Notes under the pieces: generated by a model
The model's database searches: none
Seen by the model: only the letters and a program-made list of their open reading frames with translations
Told to the model about the DNA's origin: nothing
Part shown: positions 54,395 to 64,000 of the stretch, in pieces
Position numbering within the stretch: the stretch's first letter is position 1
Layout of the letters: each line of letters opens with the position of its first letter
Program-made: the position numbers and the translations under genes
Assembly (NCBI GenBank): GCA_964034945.1
Contig: OZ035962.1
Span: forward strand, 33,879,943-33,943,942
DNA length: 64,000 nt
From: Chrysopilus asiliformis
Lineage: Eukaryota > Arthropoda > Insecta > Diptera > Rhagionidae
Direction of reading: 5' to 3'

Positions 54395-55245
54395 CACACT
54401 GTCAGTCTGTTGTTAGTCTGTTGTCAATCTGTTGTCAGTCTGTTGTCAATCTGTCAGTAAGATTTCTCAAAAACTAATAGAACTAGAGCCATTAAAAAGA
54501 GCTAGAGCCATGAAACAGGCATATTTGGTTTTGGAGTGGGACTATCCTATCAACTTTTGGTGGAAATCCGTTAACTCAACTGGAAGTAATCATGGCGGCT
54601 TTCTAAAAATCGCAATTTGGTTTTTCATTATTTAACACGAAACTACGCGTCTTTCAATAGTTCTTTGAGTTGGAGACAATCATATTTTTCACATTTTTGA
54701 CTTTTACTAGAATTGCGTATCTCGAGCCGTTATCGAGATATGCTGTCGTTAAAAAAAATAGTTTTTTGCGATTATCTCGAAAAATAACGGCTTTTTGGCA
54801 TGATATGAATTAAAGAGAATAATGTTTGCCATAATTTTGTCCTGTATCCCCTATCTTTTACCGTTATCGAGATATCATCAAAATTAAAAAAAAGATTTTT
54901 GCAAACTAACGGTTTTTCGAAAAAACTGTTGAAAAATTAAAGGTATTAAAATTTTTGTTGTGTATTTTCCATTGACAATGCGAATGGTTTTCGACTGTGA
55001 TTCAAATGAAATGAACATTTGTTTTGTTTTACCTTTGCCTTTATCAGTCGTGAAAGTATTAAAATTCTCTACATTTTTGCCTTTTGTCGTTAATCGACAT
55101 CTTTAACCGTTATCGAGATATTTCAGATTTTTTAAAAATGAAAATTCATATTTTTATCTAAAATAATATTTTATTCGCCATGTAAATTGTGGAGAAACGT
55201 AGATTTTGTATAAGAAAGTCATGTCCTGTTAACTTTTTTTTGTGA
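54395..55245 (+). repeat. Family C long dispersed repeat, copy 2
   Basis: CTGTTGTCAGT tract, ATTTCTCAAAAACTAATAGA (the empty site for the MITE at 22565), GAAATCCGTTAACTC, several CGTTATCGAGATAT blocks, then TATAAGAAAGTCATG. Confidence 0.7.
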
Positions 55246-56193
55246 TGCGGATCGCGGTTTGGTGCAGAAAACTCAATTTGCGCGTTGGTGGTAATTGATT
55301 TTAACAGCTCTGTTCTACACTTAGCAGATTTGGTTCGTACTCGAACCCTCCCCCCTCCCCGAATATAAATCTATTGCTACGACCTTGTATATTCTCTATT
55401 TTGATTTCTTTCCGTGTTGTATTTATTTATGCTACATAAAAAAATACGGAAAGAGAGTTCATTTTCGCCTGGGACTGTGTAGTTCTTAATTTAAATCCCT
55501 TCTCATTTCTTACTGTCTATTGAACTTTTGAAGAGATTTAATTTTTTTTATCGTGAGATTGCAAGGACAAAGGCTCAAATGGAGGATTGATGGTCAGAGG
55601 AAGGTAGGTTAGGGGTCAGGGGGCAAAGTTTTCTCTTGATGATAAAATATGAAACTCTTTTAATTATCTTTTATTTTTGATGCTAGAATTTTTCAACTAT
55701 TTGTTTTGATTTTAGAAACTGATTTTCGTTCAGAAAACAAATATTCAGTCAAGTAAATCATGATTTGCTATGTAAAAGGTTAAATTCTTTTAGTTCTATT
55801 TGTGGTACAAAAACTAAAAAAAAAATCAAGTGCCCAGGGATATTATTTTTCGCATTATTTACACTCCAGACACGTATAAAACCGGATAGTCTATCGAGAT
55901 TTCAAAGGTGTTTTGCCTTCCTCAAAAAAAAAGGAAACAAGTTAGGGCAAAACTTTTTGTGTAAATGAAAACAACAATCAACATTTTATTCTACGCACAG
56001 TAACAATTTTGCTCAGCGTATCACTATGTCAACAAAAACGACAACCGATCTTTGGTAAAGGAATGTACATACAAATATTTAGTTTTCTAAAGTTTGGACG
56101 TACACACATTTATACGACGTTTGATATTTAATTCTACAGGTACTTTCGCTTTATGATATAATATAATATGAGAAATAATTTTATGTTTTCATG
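55246..56193. other. No gene seen
   Basis: AT-rich DNA with no repeats recognised. May be intron of the candidate host gene. Confidence 0.45.
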
Positions 56194-56204
56194 TAAACGG
56201 TCTT

Positions 56205-56693
56205 TCAATAAGGACGCTCGATTTTTAAATGTAAATAAAACAAGTTGTGTGTGAGGTATCCACTCATTTTTTTTTGTTTGAAAGAATGTTTTATGGCATT
56301 AAGTATGGAATACAGCGCCGTCAAATGTTCGCCGTGGCATTGCTTGGTGGCACGTATTTGGGAGGTCCAATTTTCCTCTTTGTCGCATAAATCTGACTGA
56401 ATTTGCTGGATGTAGTTCGGTATGTTGGCTTTGCGGGCATCAATTGTTTGCGGCTTATTCGCATAGACCTGCGCTTGAAGATAGCCCCAAAGAGAGAAGT
56501 CTAAAGGCGTTAAATCCCACAAGCTCGGTGGCCTATTCACGTAGCCGCCGCGCGAGATAACCATGCCCTCAAATCGCTCGTGCAGAATGTCCATCGTGGC
56601 ATGCGCTGTGTGGCATGTAGCGCCGTCCTGTTGGAACCACATGTTGTCGGTATCCATATCATCCAATTTAAGCCACAAGAAGTTACTTATCAT
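56205..56693 (-). pseudogene. Mariner-like transposase, C-terminal part
   Basis: Carries FQQDGATCHTAHAT (second catalytic aspartate) and LTPLDFSLWGYLQ (third). I count 41 residues between these two aspartates, as in DD41D (rosa-type) mariners, first known from a tephritid fly; that recollection is not checked. The N-terminal half lies in another frame because of the 113-bp duplication just upstream. Confidence 0.82.
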
Positions 56694-56893
56694 CGATCTG
56701 TAGCGCTGGCCGTTGACGGTTTTGGCAATGCCAATTTCGTTTTGGAAGAAGAACGGACCGATGATTCCGTCAGACCAAAATTAAGCCACAAGAAGTTACT
56801 TATCATCGATCTGTAGCGCTGGCCGTTGACGGTTTTGGCAATGCCAATTTCGTTTTGGAAGAAGAACGGACCGATGATTCCGTCAGACCAAAA
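56668..56893 (-). repeat. 113-bp tandem duplication inside the transposase gene
   Basis: TTAAGCCACAAGAAGTTACT recurs at 56781 after 113 bases, and the rest of the unit is essentially identical. 113 is not a multiple of three, so it shifts the frame. Confidence 0.9.
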
Positions 56894-56900
56894 TCCGCAC

Positions 56901-57146
56901 TCAACAGTGATATATTTGGTGCTGGTGTATATCGTGTGGATTATTTATCAAACCGGTTGACTTGAATTTGGCCACCAAATTTCGAATAGTCGACTCGGCA
57001 GGACGGTTGTGGCGGGTATAAAAATCACGTAATGCGCGGAACGTTTTTCGAATGGAACACTGATTTTGAAAATAAAATTTGATGATTCGCACGCATTGTT
57101 CAACGCTAAAACCTTCCATGGAGTTTTGCCATACACTACTGAACAA
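56901..57146 (-). pseudogene. Mariner-like transposase, N-terminal helix-turn-helix
   Basis: MEGFSVEQCVRIIKFYFQNQ begins at about 57119, related to the DUF4817-type N-terminus in 32736-33380, followed by FRALRDFYTRHNRPAESTIR. After about 60 residues it jumps to a segment normally much later in the protein (HDIHQHQI), so the middle of the gene, including the first catalytic block, is deleted. Confidence 0.8.
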
Positions 57147-57239
57147 TTCACAACAAATTTGACAAATGTTGCTTTAACAACATGGCCGCTATAACCTAAC
57201 AAACTTCGAGCTTCCCATTTGAAAGGTCCATTAAATTGT

Positions 57240-57480
57240 CTCTCGAAAACCGCTCTACAGATTTTGATGAAATTTGGTTACTTGTAGTTTTCAGGAACAA
57301 AACCGCGATTGCAATATGTCCCATGTTAGGAAAAAATCGTTAATGTCCTGTAAGGATACCGCGAATATCCCTTTTCCCATTTTTTTCTCGCGAAAATTGA
57401 CATTTTTGGAGATATTTAAAATTCGAAAGGTAAGGTACTGTCGGGAATATCCTTTTTCCTATAGCGTGGCAGACCTGTGA
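57240..57480 (+). repeat. Family D repeat, second copy
   Basis: GTCCTGTAAGGATACCGCGAATATCC and AAATTCGAAAGGTAAGGTAC relate to 51540-51720. Confidence 0.5.
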
Positions 57481-58916
57481 AGCGTCAAAACTAAGCGCCA
57501 TAATAAATCGTGCCATAGTAAACAGCCTTTACTTTTGAAGCGTCGAAATGTCATAGCTTACGCACGCCTTGACGCGTCCTTGTGTTCTCTCTATAATTGG
57601 TTAAGAATTGATAAGATCGTGCCATTGCAGGGTCGAACATGTCTGCAACATTTAATTGCTCGCGCTTATTGGTTCACAGGCTAACAGACTGACAAGCAGA
57701 GAAATATTGTAAATGGCTTGGATCGATATTATTTAGGCACATTCTTGATGTCGGAATTCTGCATGATACAACTTTTTAGACTATGTACTTCGTATAAAAA
57801 GTCAGAATGGTACCAAATTTTGTGATGGTTTCAAATGGCAGAAGTACAGTGTAGAAGTTCTTATTAATACAGTTTTGTATATCTCTTAAAATAATTGTTG
57901 AAATAATGACCAGCACAATCAGATATACTTACAAATTTCTTTGTGCTTTGCGAATTGAATGAGCAAGTTAGTTTGTATTAGTAGATGATAGTGTTTATAT
58001 TCTCGTGAGATGTCCTTTTCTTGTTCTATTAAGAGTTGTAATATGGTGTTATGTGTCTCTTTTTAACTTTGCGTAGAATAGATATTTATCCCTTTTAATC
58101 GCATTGGCGTCTATTTTGTTCATTTTATCGATCACCCGAAAACATTATTCTTACGGGCCATTTATTTTGACCGTAGTCATGTGCCCGATTTCCCACACGC
58201 ATTTTACTTCAATGTAGCTGGATTTGTTGCTTTTATTCGAAAATCCAGTTTCCCAGGCTTCACTTTTCCAATTTGTGTTTCTTTTATTTACAACAAAATC
58301 TCCACTGTGTTGCCTAAAACGATTTATTTATTATGTAGTTATGGATTAATGTCATACATATGTATAAAAAAGCTTGTTGTATGGATACAATATTTATTGT
58401 CCGCGCACAAGGAAAATTGTCAAGGTTGAAAAATACCTTTTCTTTTTGTTTATGTGTTATGAACCTTTGTTTGTTTAATAATGTTAATGTTCAAACATGT
58501 AAGTAGAGTACGAATGCCTTTGATCATACAGAAAAATAAACTGAAAACAGTACCTCCTCAAAGAAGTGGTGGTGTTGTCCTTTTTACCTTTTTGAAATAA
58601 TAAAGCTGTATCTATAAATAATAAAGAAACCGATGGCAATAACAATCGACGTAAATTTCTGTTTTGATCTTTTCATGCAATAACGAGCATTACAAATTAA
58701 TTGGCAAAATAAACAGTTTTATAAAACGTGTAGGAAATGATCAAACTTTTGCTTGAAATAACTTTTTCCTAAAAGCTTCAAAGCCCTGCGACTACGAGTT
58801 AGATATTCCTAAAAATTGATATATGTAATAAAGAAAAACGACATTGAATTAAATTATTGAAATAATTGAATATTATCTTATATTCATGAAAATTAAAATT
58901 GGAATTTCTCGGCTTA
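57481..58916. other. No gene seen
   Basis: AT-rich; short open frames such as 58181-58429 are hydrophobic low-complexity and unsupported. Confidence 0.45.
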
Positions 58917-59352
58917 CGCCCATCATACACTTGAGCTAAGCTATGTGAGCGAGGCTAGCTATAGTTACATAGCTAAGCTGGGTTAGCTCACATCGTTGCA
59001 CACTTGAACTGAACTAAGCGGCGAAATTTAAATTAATATATGCCATCAGTTGTATGCAATTGGCACTTACACATTTATGTATGTCTACAAAATACTACAC
59101 TTTTGCAAACACAGATTTTACACTATGTATCACGCCGAAAGTATGCATATGTGAGTGTCAGCGATGCCAGCGAAGTCGTTCGCGTAGTTGAGGTCTGAAC
59201 TACGCTTAGTCCGTCTCGCCCATGACTAGGCGACGTAGTTTCATAGTTTCGCTGAAGTGTGCGGTCACCAATGCAAATTCTAAGGATTTTACTTTCAGCG
59301 AGAAACTTAGCTCACGTAGTTGAGCTCGCTTAGCTGAAGTGTGCGACGGGGG
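58917..59352. mobile_element. PIF/Harbinger-type MITE, copy 2 (uninterrupted)
   Basis: TTA at 58914-58916 and 59353-59355. The right end AAGTGTGCGACGGGGG is intact, the left end is diverged. Reverse orientation relative to 16603-17435, lacking its nested insertion. A 17-bp repeat GGAATTTCTCGGCTTAC also occurs at 58901 and 59361. Confidence 0.8.
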
Positions 59353-59355
59353 TTA

Positions 59356-59757
59356 CTATAGGAATTTCTCGGCTTACTGGTGATTAAAACGATAACAAAA
59401 TGCTATATTATTTTTGTGGATGTTTTCATATCCGAAATCGTAACGTTGTGTGGAAATAAATCCGGTTACAATATCGAAAAAAGTAACGATAACGCATTTT
59501 TCACACAATTATAAACACATTTTTTTCAAATTTCAAAAATTTGCTAAAAACTGTATGAATAATAAAATTGTGAAATAATTCTATGGACAGCAATAGAATT
59601 ATCTAGACTATGAAATATTTCGCTATAAATTTCATATCGACAGAAGCGTGCTTCGTGCGAAACTTTTTGTGCGGGGAGTTGTGGTAAAAAATGGGAGAGA
59701 AAGAAGAAAAAAAGCTAGGGAAATAATCTTTTTAATAAGTATTGACCGGTTATTTAA
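59356..59757. other. No gene seen
   Basis: AT-rich spacer. Confidence 0.4.
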
Positions 59758-60362
59758 CCTTCTTCCGTCCTTCGGGTCTAATTTGACCCAAACAGAAATT
59801 AGTTTGCTTGTACCTTTAAAAATATTTATATTACGAACCTGAAATTTTTTGACTTTGCCTTATTTATTGTAAACTAGCAGTATGCAAAAATTTGGCAACT
59901 TCCGCTTAACCGTTACAGTGCTACAAAAATAGTCACACTAGAGACCTTCGGGTCTAAAATGACCCAAGGCAGTTAATCGTATAAAAAATGTTTAATTTAC
60001 TCATATTATATTATATTCGTTAGTGTTTGTAAACTATATCTAGAATACGAATCTAAAATCTTTGACCGAACGGGGTGAGTTCTCGGGTATAAGAAACCGA
60101 TTTTGTTGGATGTCAATTGGGAAAAACTCAACTGCGATATTTCTCAATTTTTGTATGAAGTTTTTTGACCGCTATTTTCGGGGAGAGTTCATTAGAACAA
60201 TATATAAGTCTTTTGGGTTATACATATGTTGTTGTATGTTGTAAAAATTTCGAAAAACATAAAAAAAACTCGTTTTTTTGATTTTTGTATACACTAAACC
60301 TTTATGGGTCAAAATAGACCCGAGGAACTTTAGTGTGATTTTTTTTGAGGGACGGATGAAGG
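59758..60362. mobile_element. TTAA-flanked (piggyBac-type) MITE, 605 bp
   Basis: TTAA at 59754-59757 and 60363-60366; ends CCTTCTTCCGTCC and complement of CCTTCATCCGTCC. Palindromes GGGTCTAATTTGACCC (16 bases inside the left TTAA), GGGTCTAAAATGACCC and GGGTCAAAATAGACCC follow. Confidence 0.82.
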
Positions 60363-60366
60363 TTAA

Positions 60367-60943
60367 GTAATATAAAATGTAAATTCACTTATAATTCCAA
60401 TAAAATGTAAAGTAAAACGTAAAATATGTAAAACAAAATATATATTGTAGTATTTTTTTGATGATTTTATTCATAAAACAATTATTTTATACGGATAATT
60501 CAGTGTATTCAATTAATAAAATATTTAATTTAATATAGGGGAACGCAGGACAAACGGGCCATCACTTTTTCTCCGGTTGCTAAACCGATAGTGCAAAAAA
60601 CGGTGTTGGGGCGTTTTATATGCTTCCTTTGTATTAGCTGGGTATGTGTTTCGGGGAAAGTGTGTATCGTAGGAACAAGAACGTTTTTTGATATGTCTGA
60701 AGTAGCACTTTAGTTTTTATAGACGGAAAAAGCGTATTCATGACAGACCGACTGGAGAACGAGACAGATAGAAATTTTCTGATCAATACAAAGGCAACAT
60801 GATGAGGATGTTCGTGCATCTGTCTGTCGATCTGTCGATCTGTCCGCTTGACGTATCTTAAATAACTCGAGAACGCTTTGAACTAGCGACTTCAAATCAA
60901 AAGTGAGTTTTACGAAAATCGTTGTTTTCCTACACAAATTTTA
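60367..60943. other. No gene seen; family C piece at its right end
   Basis: 60825-60943 has a (CTGT)n-like tract and AACTCGAGAACGCTTTGAAC, as in 44530-44560. Confidence 0.45.
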
Positions 60944-61523
60944 CTTTTTATACCCGTATGGTGAAACCAAAGGGTATATTAACTTTGCCTTACCGTTTGT
61001 AACGCCAAGATCCCGTCATCACACAAAAAAATCAATTACACCAATGTGTTTAGATTGATGAAAAAAGTTGAATTTAGCATGTCCGTCCGTCCGTCTGTCC
61101 GTCTGTCTGTCCGTCTGTCCGTCTGTCTGTCCGTCTGTCTGTCTGTGGCGCGGATTGCGGGCGCACGGATTGAACTAGAGACTTGAAATTTTGCGAAGAT
61201 TCGTTTTTCGTAAAATGCGAGACTAAGTTCGTTAATGGGCAAAAATGGACCATTAGGGGGGGTACCCCCCATACGAACGAAAATGTTTTTTGCGAATATC
61301 TCAAAAACGGTACATGTTATCAAAAAAGTGCAAGAACAAAAGTTATTTAGAATATTATTCTACATATATCTCCCATACATCAAAATCCGATTGGAACAAG
61401 TTTTAAAAAAATCTTATTGGAAAATTTGAATTCAAATGAAATTTTGATACGCCGTTCAATTAAATCACCATACGGGTTTTCAATTATTGCCAGATTGGCA
61501 ATTATAGCTTTTGTTATGTTTTA
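60944..61523 (+). repeat. Family A repeat, full-length copy
   Basis: About 580 bp with all blocks in order: TATACCC hairpin, CCAAGATCCCGTCATCACAC, (GTCC/GTCT)n at 61081-61145, GGCGCGGATTGCGGGCGCAC, GGGTACCCCCC, CACCATACGGG, terminal ATTGCCAGATTGGCAAT hairpin. A family C copy follows directly. Confidence 0.85.
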
Positions 61524-62590
61524 TACTTAGTATAATAATGTATTGTATTCATGAAAAATTTCGAGCTCTTAATCTTGCCTAAAAACATTTCCCGAGCAAT
61601 CCTGAGTCGATTGCAACATTATTACAAAAATGACTTTCTGTCTATCAGTCTGTGAACAAGATTTCCCAAAGACTAATATAGATAGAGCCATGAAATTTCA
61701 CAGGAATTCTTGGTCCTGGAATGGGACGATCCTATCAAGTTTTGGTGGAAATCCGTTAACCGGAAGTAACCAAAATGGTGGCTTTTTAAAAACAGCAGTT
61801 TGGTTTTTTGTTGTTTACTCTGGAACTTGCATTTTTCAGTAGTCTTATGTATGACAAAAGCTGAAAACAGTAAATTTTACACTTTTTTCTTTCACTAGAA
61901 CTCGATATCTCAATTCCATATCGATATATACCGTTATGTAAAAAAATCAATTTTTGGCATTTCTTTCGAAAATTAATGGGTTTTCGGTGTTTCATTGTAT
62001 ATGCTGAATTGAAAAGAATAATATTTGCCATAATTTTGTCTTTTTCCGGTATCTTTTATCGTTATGGAGATTTTTTCATTAAAATTGAAAAAATGATTTT
62101 TGCGAATTGCTTGCAAACTAACGGTTTTTCGTAAAAACTATTGAAGAATTAAAGTTATTAAAATTCTCTACACTTTTGCCGTTTATAGAAAATAGATATA
62201 TTTTACCGTTATCGGGATATTTGAGTGAGATATTTTAAAATAAAAATTCATATTATAGAAACTAAATTTTTTTCGTCGGATTATAGTGTACTCGTAAATT
62301 GCCGAGAACGTAGATTTTGTATAAGAAAGTTATGTGCTCTTCATATCAGATATTTTTTTTTTGAAAACTTACAGGTTTTTGAAAATTTCTCGGAAACTAT
62401 GCGCTTTTGAGAAAGAATTCATATAACCAAATTCAAAGAAAATAAAATTTCCTGTTTTTTCCGTCATCGGTTTTTACATATCTTTAACGGTTCTCGAGAT
62501 ATTTGAGAAAATATTATATTCTTACATATTTTTTTCTAAAAATAAATATTGCAGAGGAAAGGTTTGTGTTGATCACAACTGATATTTTTT
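61524..62590 (+). repeat. Family C long dispersed repeat, copy 3
   Basis: AATGTATTGTATTCATG, short CTGT tract, GACTAATATAGATAGAGCC (empty site), GAAATCCGTTAACCGGAAGT, repeated CGTTAT-GAGAT blocks, and a final TTGTGTTGATCACAACTGATAT matching 23510-23535. Confidence 0.7.
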
Positions 62591-63112
62591 CGTTCGAATC
62601 GGATAATGCGTTTCAATTACAAAAATAGTCAATTCAAAAATAGTCAATAAAAAGAATCGATATTGACGATTTTGGTGATTGAAATTAACTATTTTACATG
62701 TATTCCCGATTCAAACTATTTTGCTCTGCGTCTAAGCTAATTTATCAATTTTTATAATTCCCATTAAAAAAATATGCTTTTTCGTTATCTCACATAAATT
62801 GGTACACCGGAGCAAAACGCGTCAATAGATATTAGTTTGTTATTTTGATCGTGCGCGGGAAACCAACGTAATTTCTAGCTTTGAAAAGGGTTATATCTAA
62901 CATTTGTCATTAAAAAAATTGAGTTTGTTTCTTCTTATTTCATAATAAAAAATATGCAAATATGTAAAAACATCTAAAAACCACAAAATATGTAAAAATA
63001 TTTTGTTTTCTACGAAATACTCAAATATATTTAATTAAATATAAGTTCGGACCCTATTCATAACAATTGTTTTATTTTAAAAATTTGTACAACTCATTTC
63101 GCAGACATCCTA
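62591..63112. other. No gene seen
   Basis: AT-rich DNA. Confidence 0.45.
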
Positions 63113-63496
63113 AAGGATCCACATGAGAGTAAATACGCGAGTAACTCTCAAAAACTCTAGAGAGTTACTCGCAGGAGGTTGTCCATTTGAGAGTTAATTT
63201 CGGCGATTTTCTCTTTTCAAGACCAATATCTTGATTTTTTTGACATCTTGCGTTGGCGAGTTATTAGCGAGAGCTATTAGCGAAATTCAAACACCGTTCA
63301 TATCTGGCGAGCAACTCCCCGAGAGTTCAGTGGGTGCGTGTCGACTAGAGAGTAGAATCACTTTTGACAGCTCCCAGAAACTAGCTCACGAGTTTTTGTG
63401 AGATTCTGCGAGCGACTCTCAGAGACGTATCCATTTGCGAGAATCTGGTATCGAGAGGTTCTCGTCGGCATTTACTCTTATGTGGAGCGGCACCTT
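63113..63496. mobile_element. TA-flanked MITE with GAGAGTTACTCG-type repeats
   Basis: TA at 63111-63112 and 63497-63498. Ends AAGGATCCACATGAGAGTAA and, reversed, AAGGTGCCGCTCCACATAAG. The interior is full of CGAG, GAGAGTT and ACTCTC motifs in both directions. Confidence 0.68.
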
Positions 63497-64000
63497 TAGT
63501 GAATGCACCCTAGTCCGTTTTTAAGATAGCAAATGTTGAATTCAGTAAATTTACCCAGATGCAATTCCGTCATCAATTCACTGCACAACATATAACGTCA
63601 ATGATTCTGAATCTGCAAGTCGTTTGGCCAGATTGTCTCTAGTTTTTGAGAAAAGCCTAAAAAGGGATTTTTTTGTAGAAAAAATCTATATAGACTGAAA
63701 TTTGTTTTTTTTTTTAAATATTTTTGTTGTTGGCGTGGACATTTTAATCATTTTAAAATTACCCGAATCTGGAAGTAATTTTGCCGAATTCGTTCTAGTT
63801 TTTGAGATCAGCGATATCAAATTATCATAAAAGCATTGTAAAATCTTTGGCAACGCAAAAAAGTAGTTTTTTTTGTTGCTTAGTAGTTGACCGTAATCAA
63901 ATTCGTAAAATGATTTTTACGAATATTTCTGTGCTTGACTTACGTCAATTTGGCTTAAACATTAAAGCCAGTACGTATATTTTTTTTACTTCTTCAAACA
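63497..64000. other. No gene seen
   Basis: AT-rich DNA to the window edge. Confidence 0.45.

Larger units (their letters stand above)
56194..57232 (-). mobile_element. Mariner-like element, 1 kb, with internal tandem duplication
   Basis: The left end AACGGTCTTTCAATAAGG (preceded by TA) and right end TTGAAAGGTCCATT are imperfect inverted repeats; the right edge is uncertain by a few bases. The minus strand holds a broken transposase in two pieces. A 113-bp tandem duplication lies at 56668-56893. Confidence 0.85.

Noticed and set aside
58901..59377. 17-bp direct repeat GGAATTTCTCGGCTTAC read as a target duplication
   Set aside because: The inner TTA fits the first copy's target duplication; 17 bp is not a normal size and probably reflects an older local duplication.

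Overview
The window is eukaryotic, repeat-rich, AT-rich insect DNA. The transposon families point to a fly: BEL/Pao and long-LTR Ty3/Gypsy retroelements, mariner-like elements, and dispersed repeats carrying a (GTCC/GTCT)n tract like the mini-me/DINE-type repeats of Drosophila. A higher fly, perhaps a tephritid, is my best guess, and it is an inference. No rRNA, tRNA gene, CRISPR array or bacterial feature was seen.

Layout. 1-13991 is the 3' part of a BEL/Pao retroelement with an env-like region (RNase H, integrase, DUF5641-like region, envelope, 3' LTR). Its envelope frame is split at 2829/12340 by a nearly complete 9.5 kb Ty3/Gypsy element on the minus strand (2830-12339). That element has 1.6 kb LTRs, a 4-bp target duplication ATGA, a tRNA-Lys(CTT) primer site, gag, a -1 frameshift signal, and a pol broken by one stop codon. 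14-25 kb is mostly non-coding DNA with MITEs and dispersed repeats. 25.5-28.0 kb holds a piggyBac-type element keeping only the cysteine-rich C-terminus of its transposase, itself interrupted by a hAT-type foldback element, followed by a second TTAA-flanked MITE. 28-34.3 kb holds a fragmented non-LTR retrotransposon, several foldback MITEs, and a nearly perfect 1,668-bp palindrome made of a mariner-like transposon (32623-34290). 36.4-38.1 kb holds a dispersed repeat whose (GACAGACG)n core has grown to about 940 bp, plus a small hAT MITE. 41.7-45.0 kb holds two pogo-like elements, one containing two non-LTR fragments. 46-62.6 kb carries further hAT, PIF/Harbinger-type, TTAA-type and mariner-like elements and several copies of two long repeat families.

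Host genes are scarce. The best candidate is an exon at 52682-53945 with a strong splice acceptor, a long 5' leader, a start codon, a signal-peptide-like N-terminus and a splice donor. It may be joined to a 5' leader exon near 39.3-40.16 kb, which would make the 12.5 kb between them a transposon-filled first intron. Two weaker candidate exons lie at 21335-21441 and 30486-30591.

The genes do not form a host pathway. Gag and pol of the Gypsy element form one retrotransposition unit. The DNA-transposon remnants depend on transposases encoded elsewhere. Nested insertions give a relative order: family C repeat, then TAA-flanked MITE; piggyBac, then hAT foldback; pogo-like, then non-LTR; BEL env, then Gypsy.
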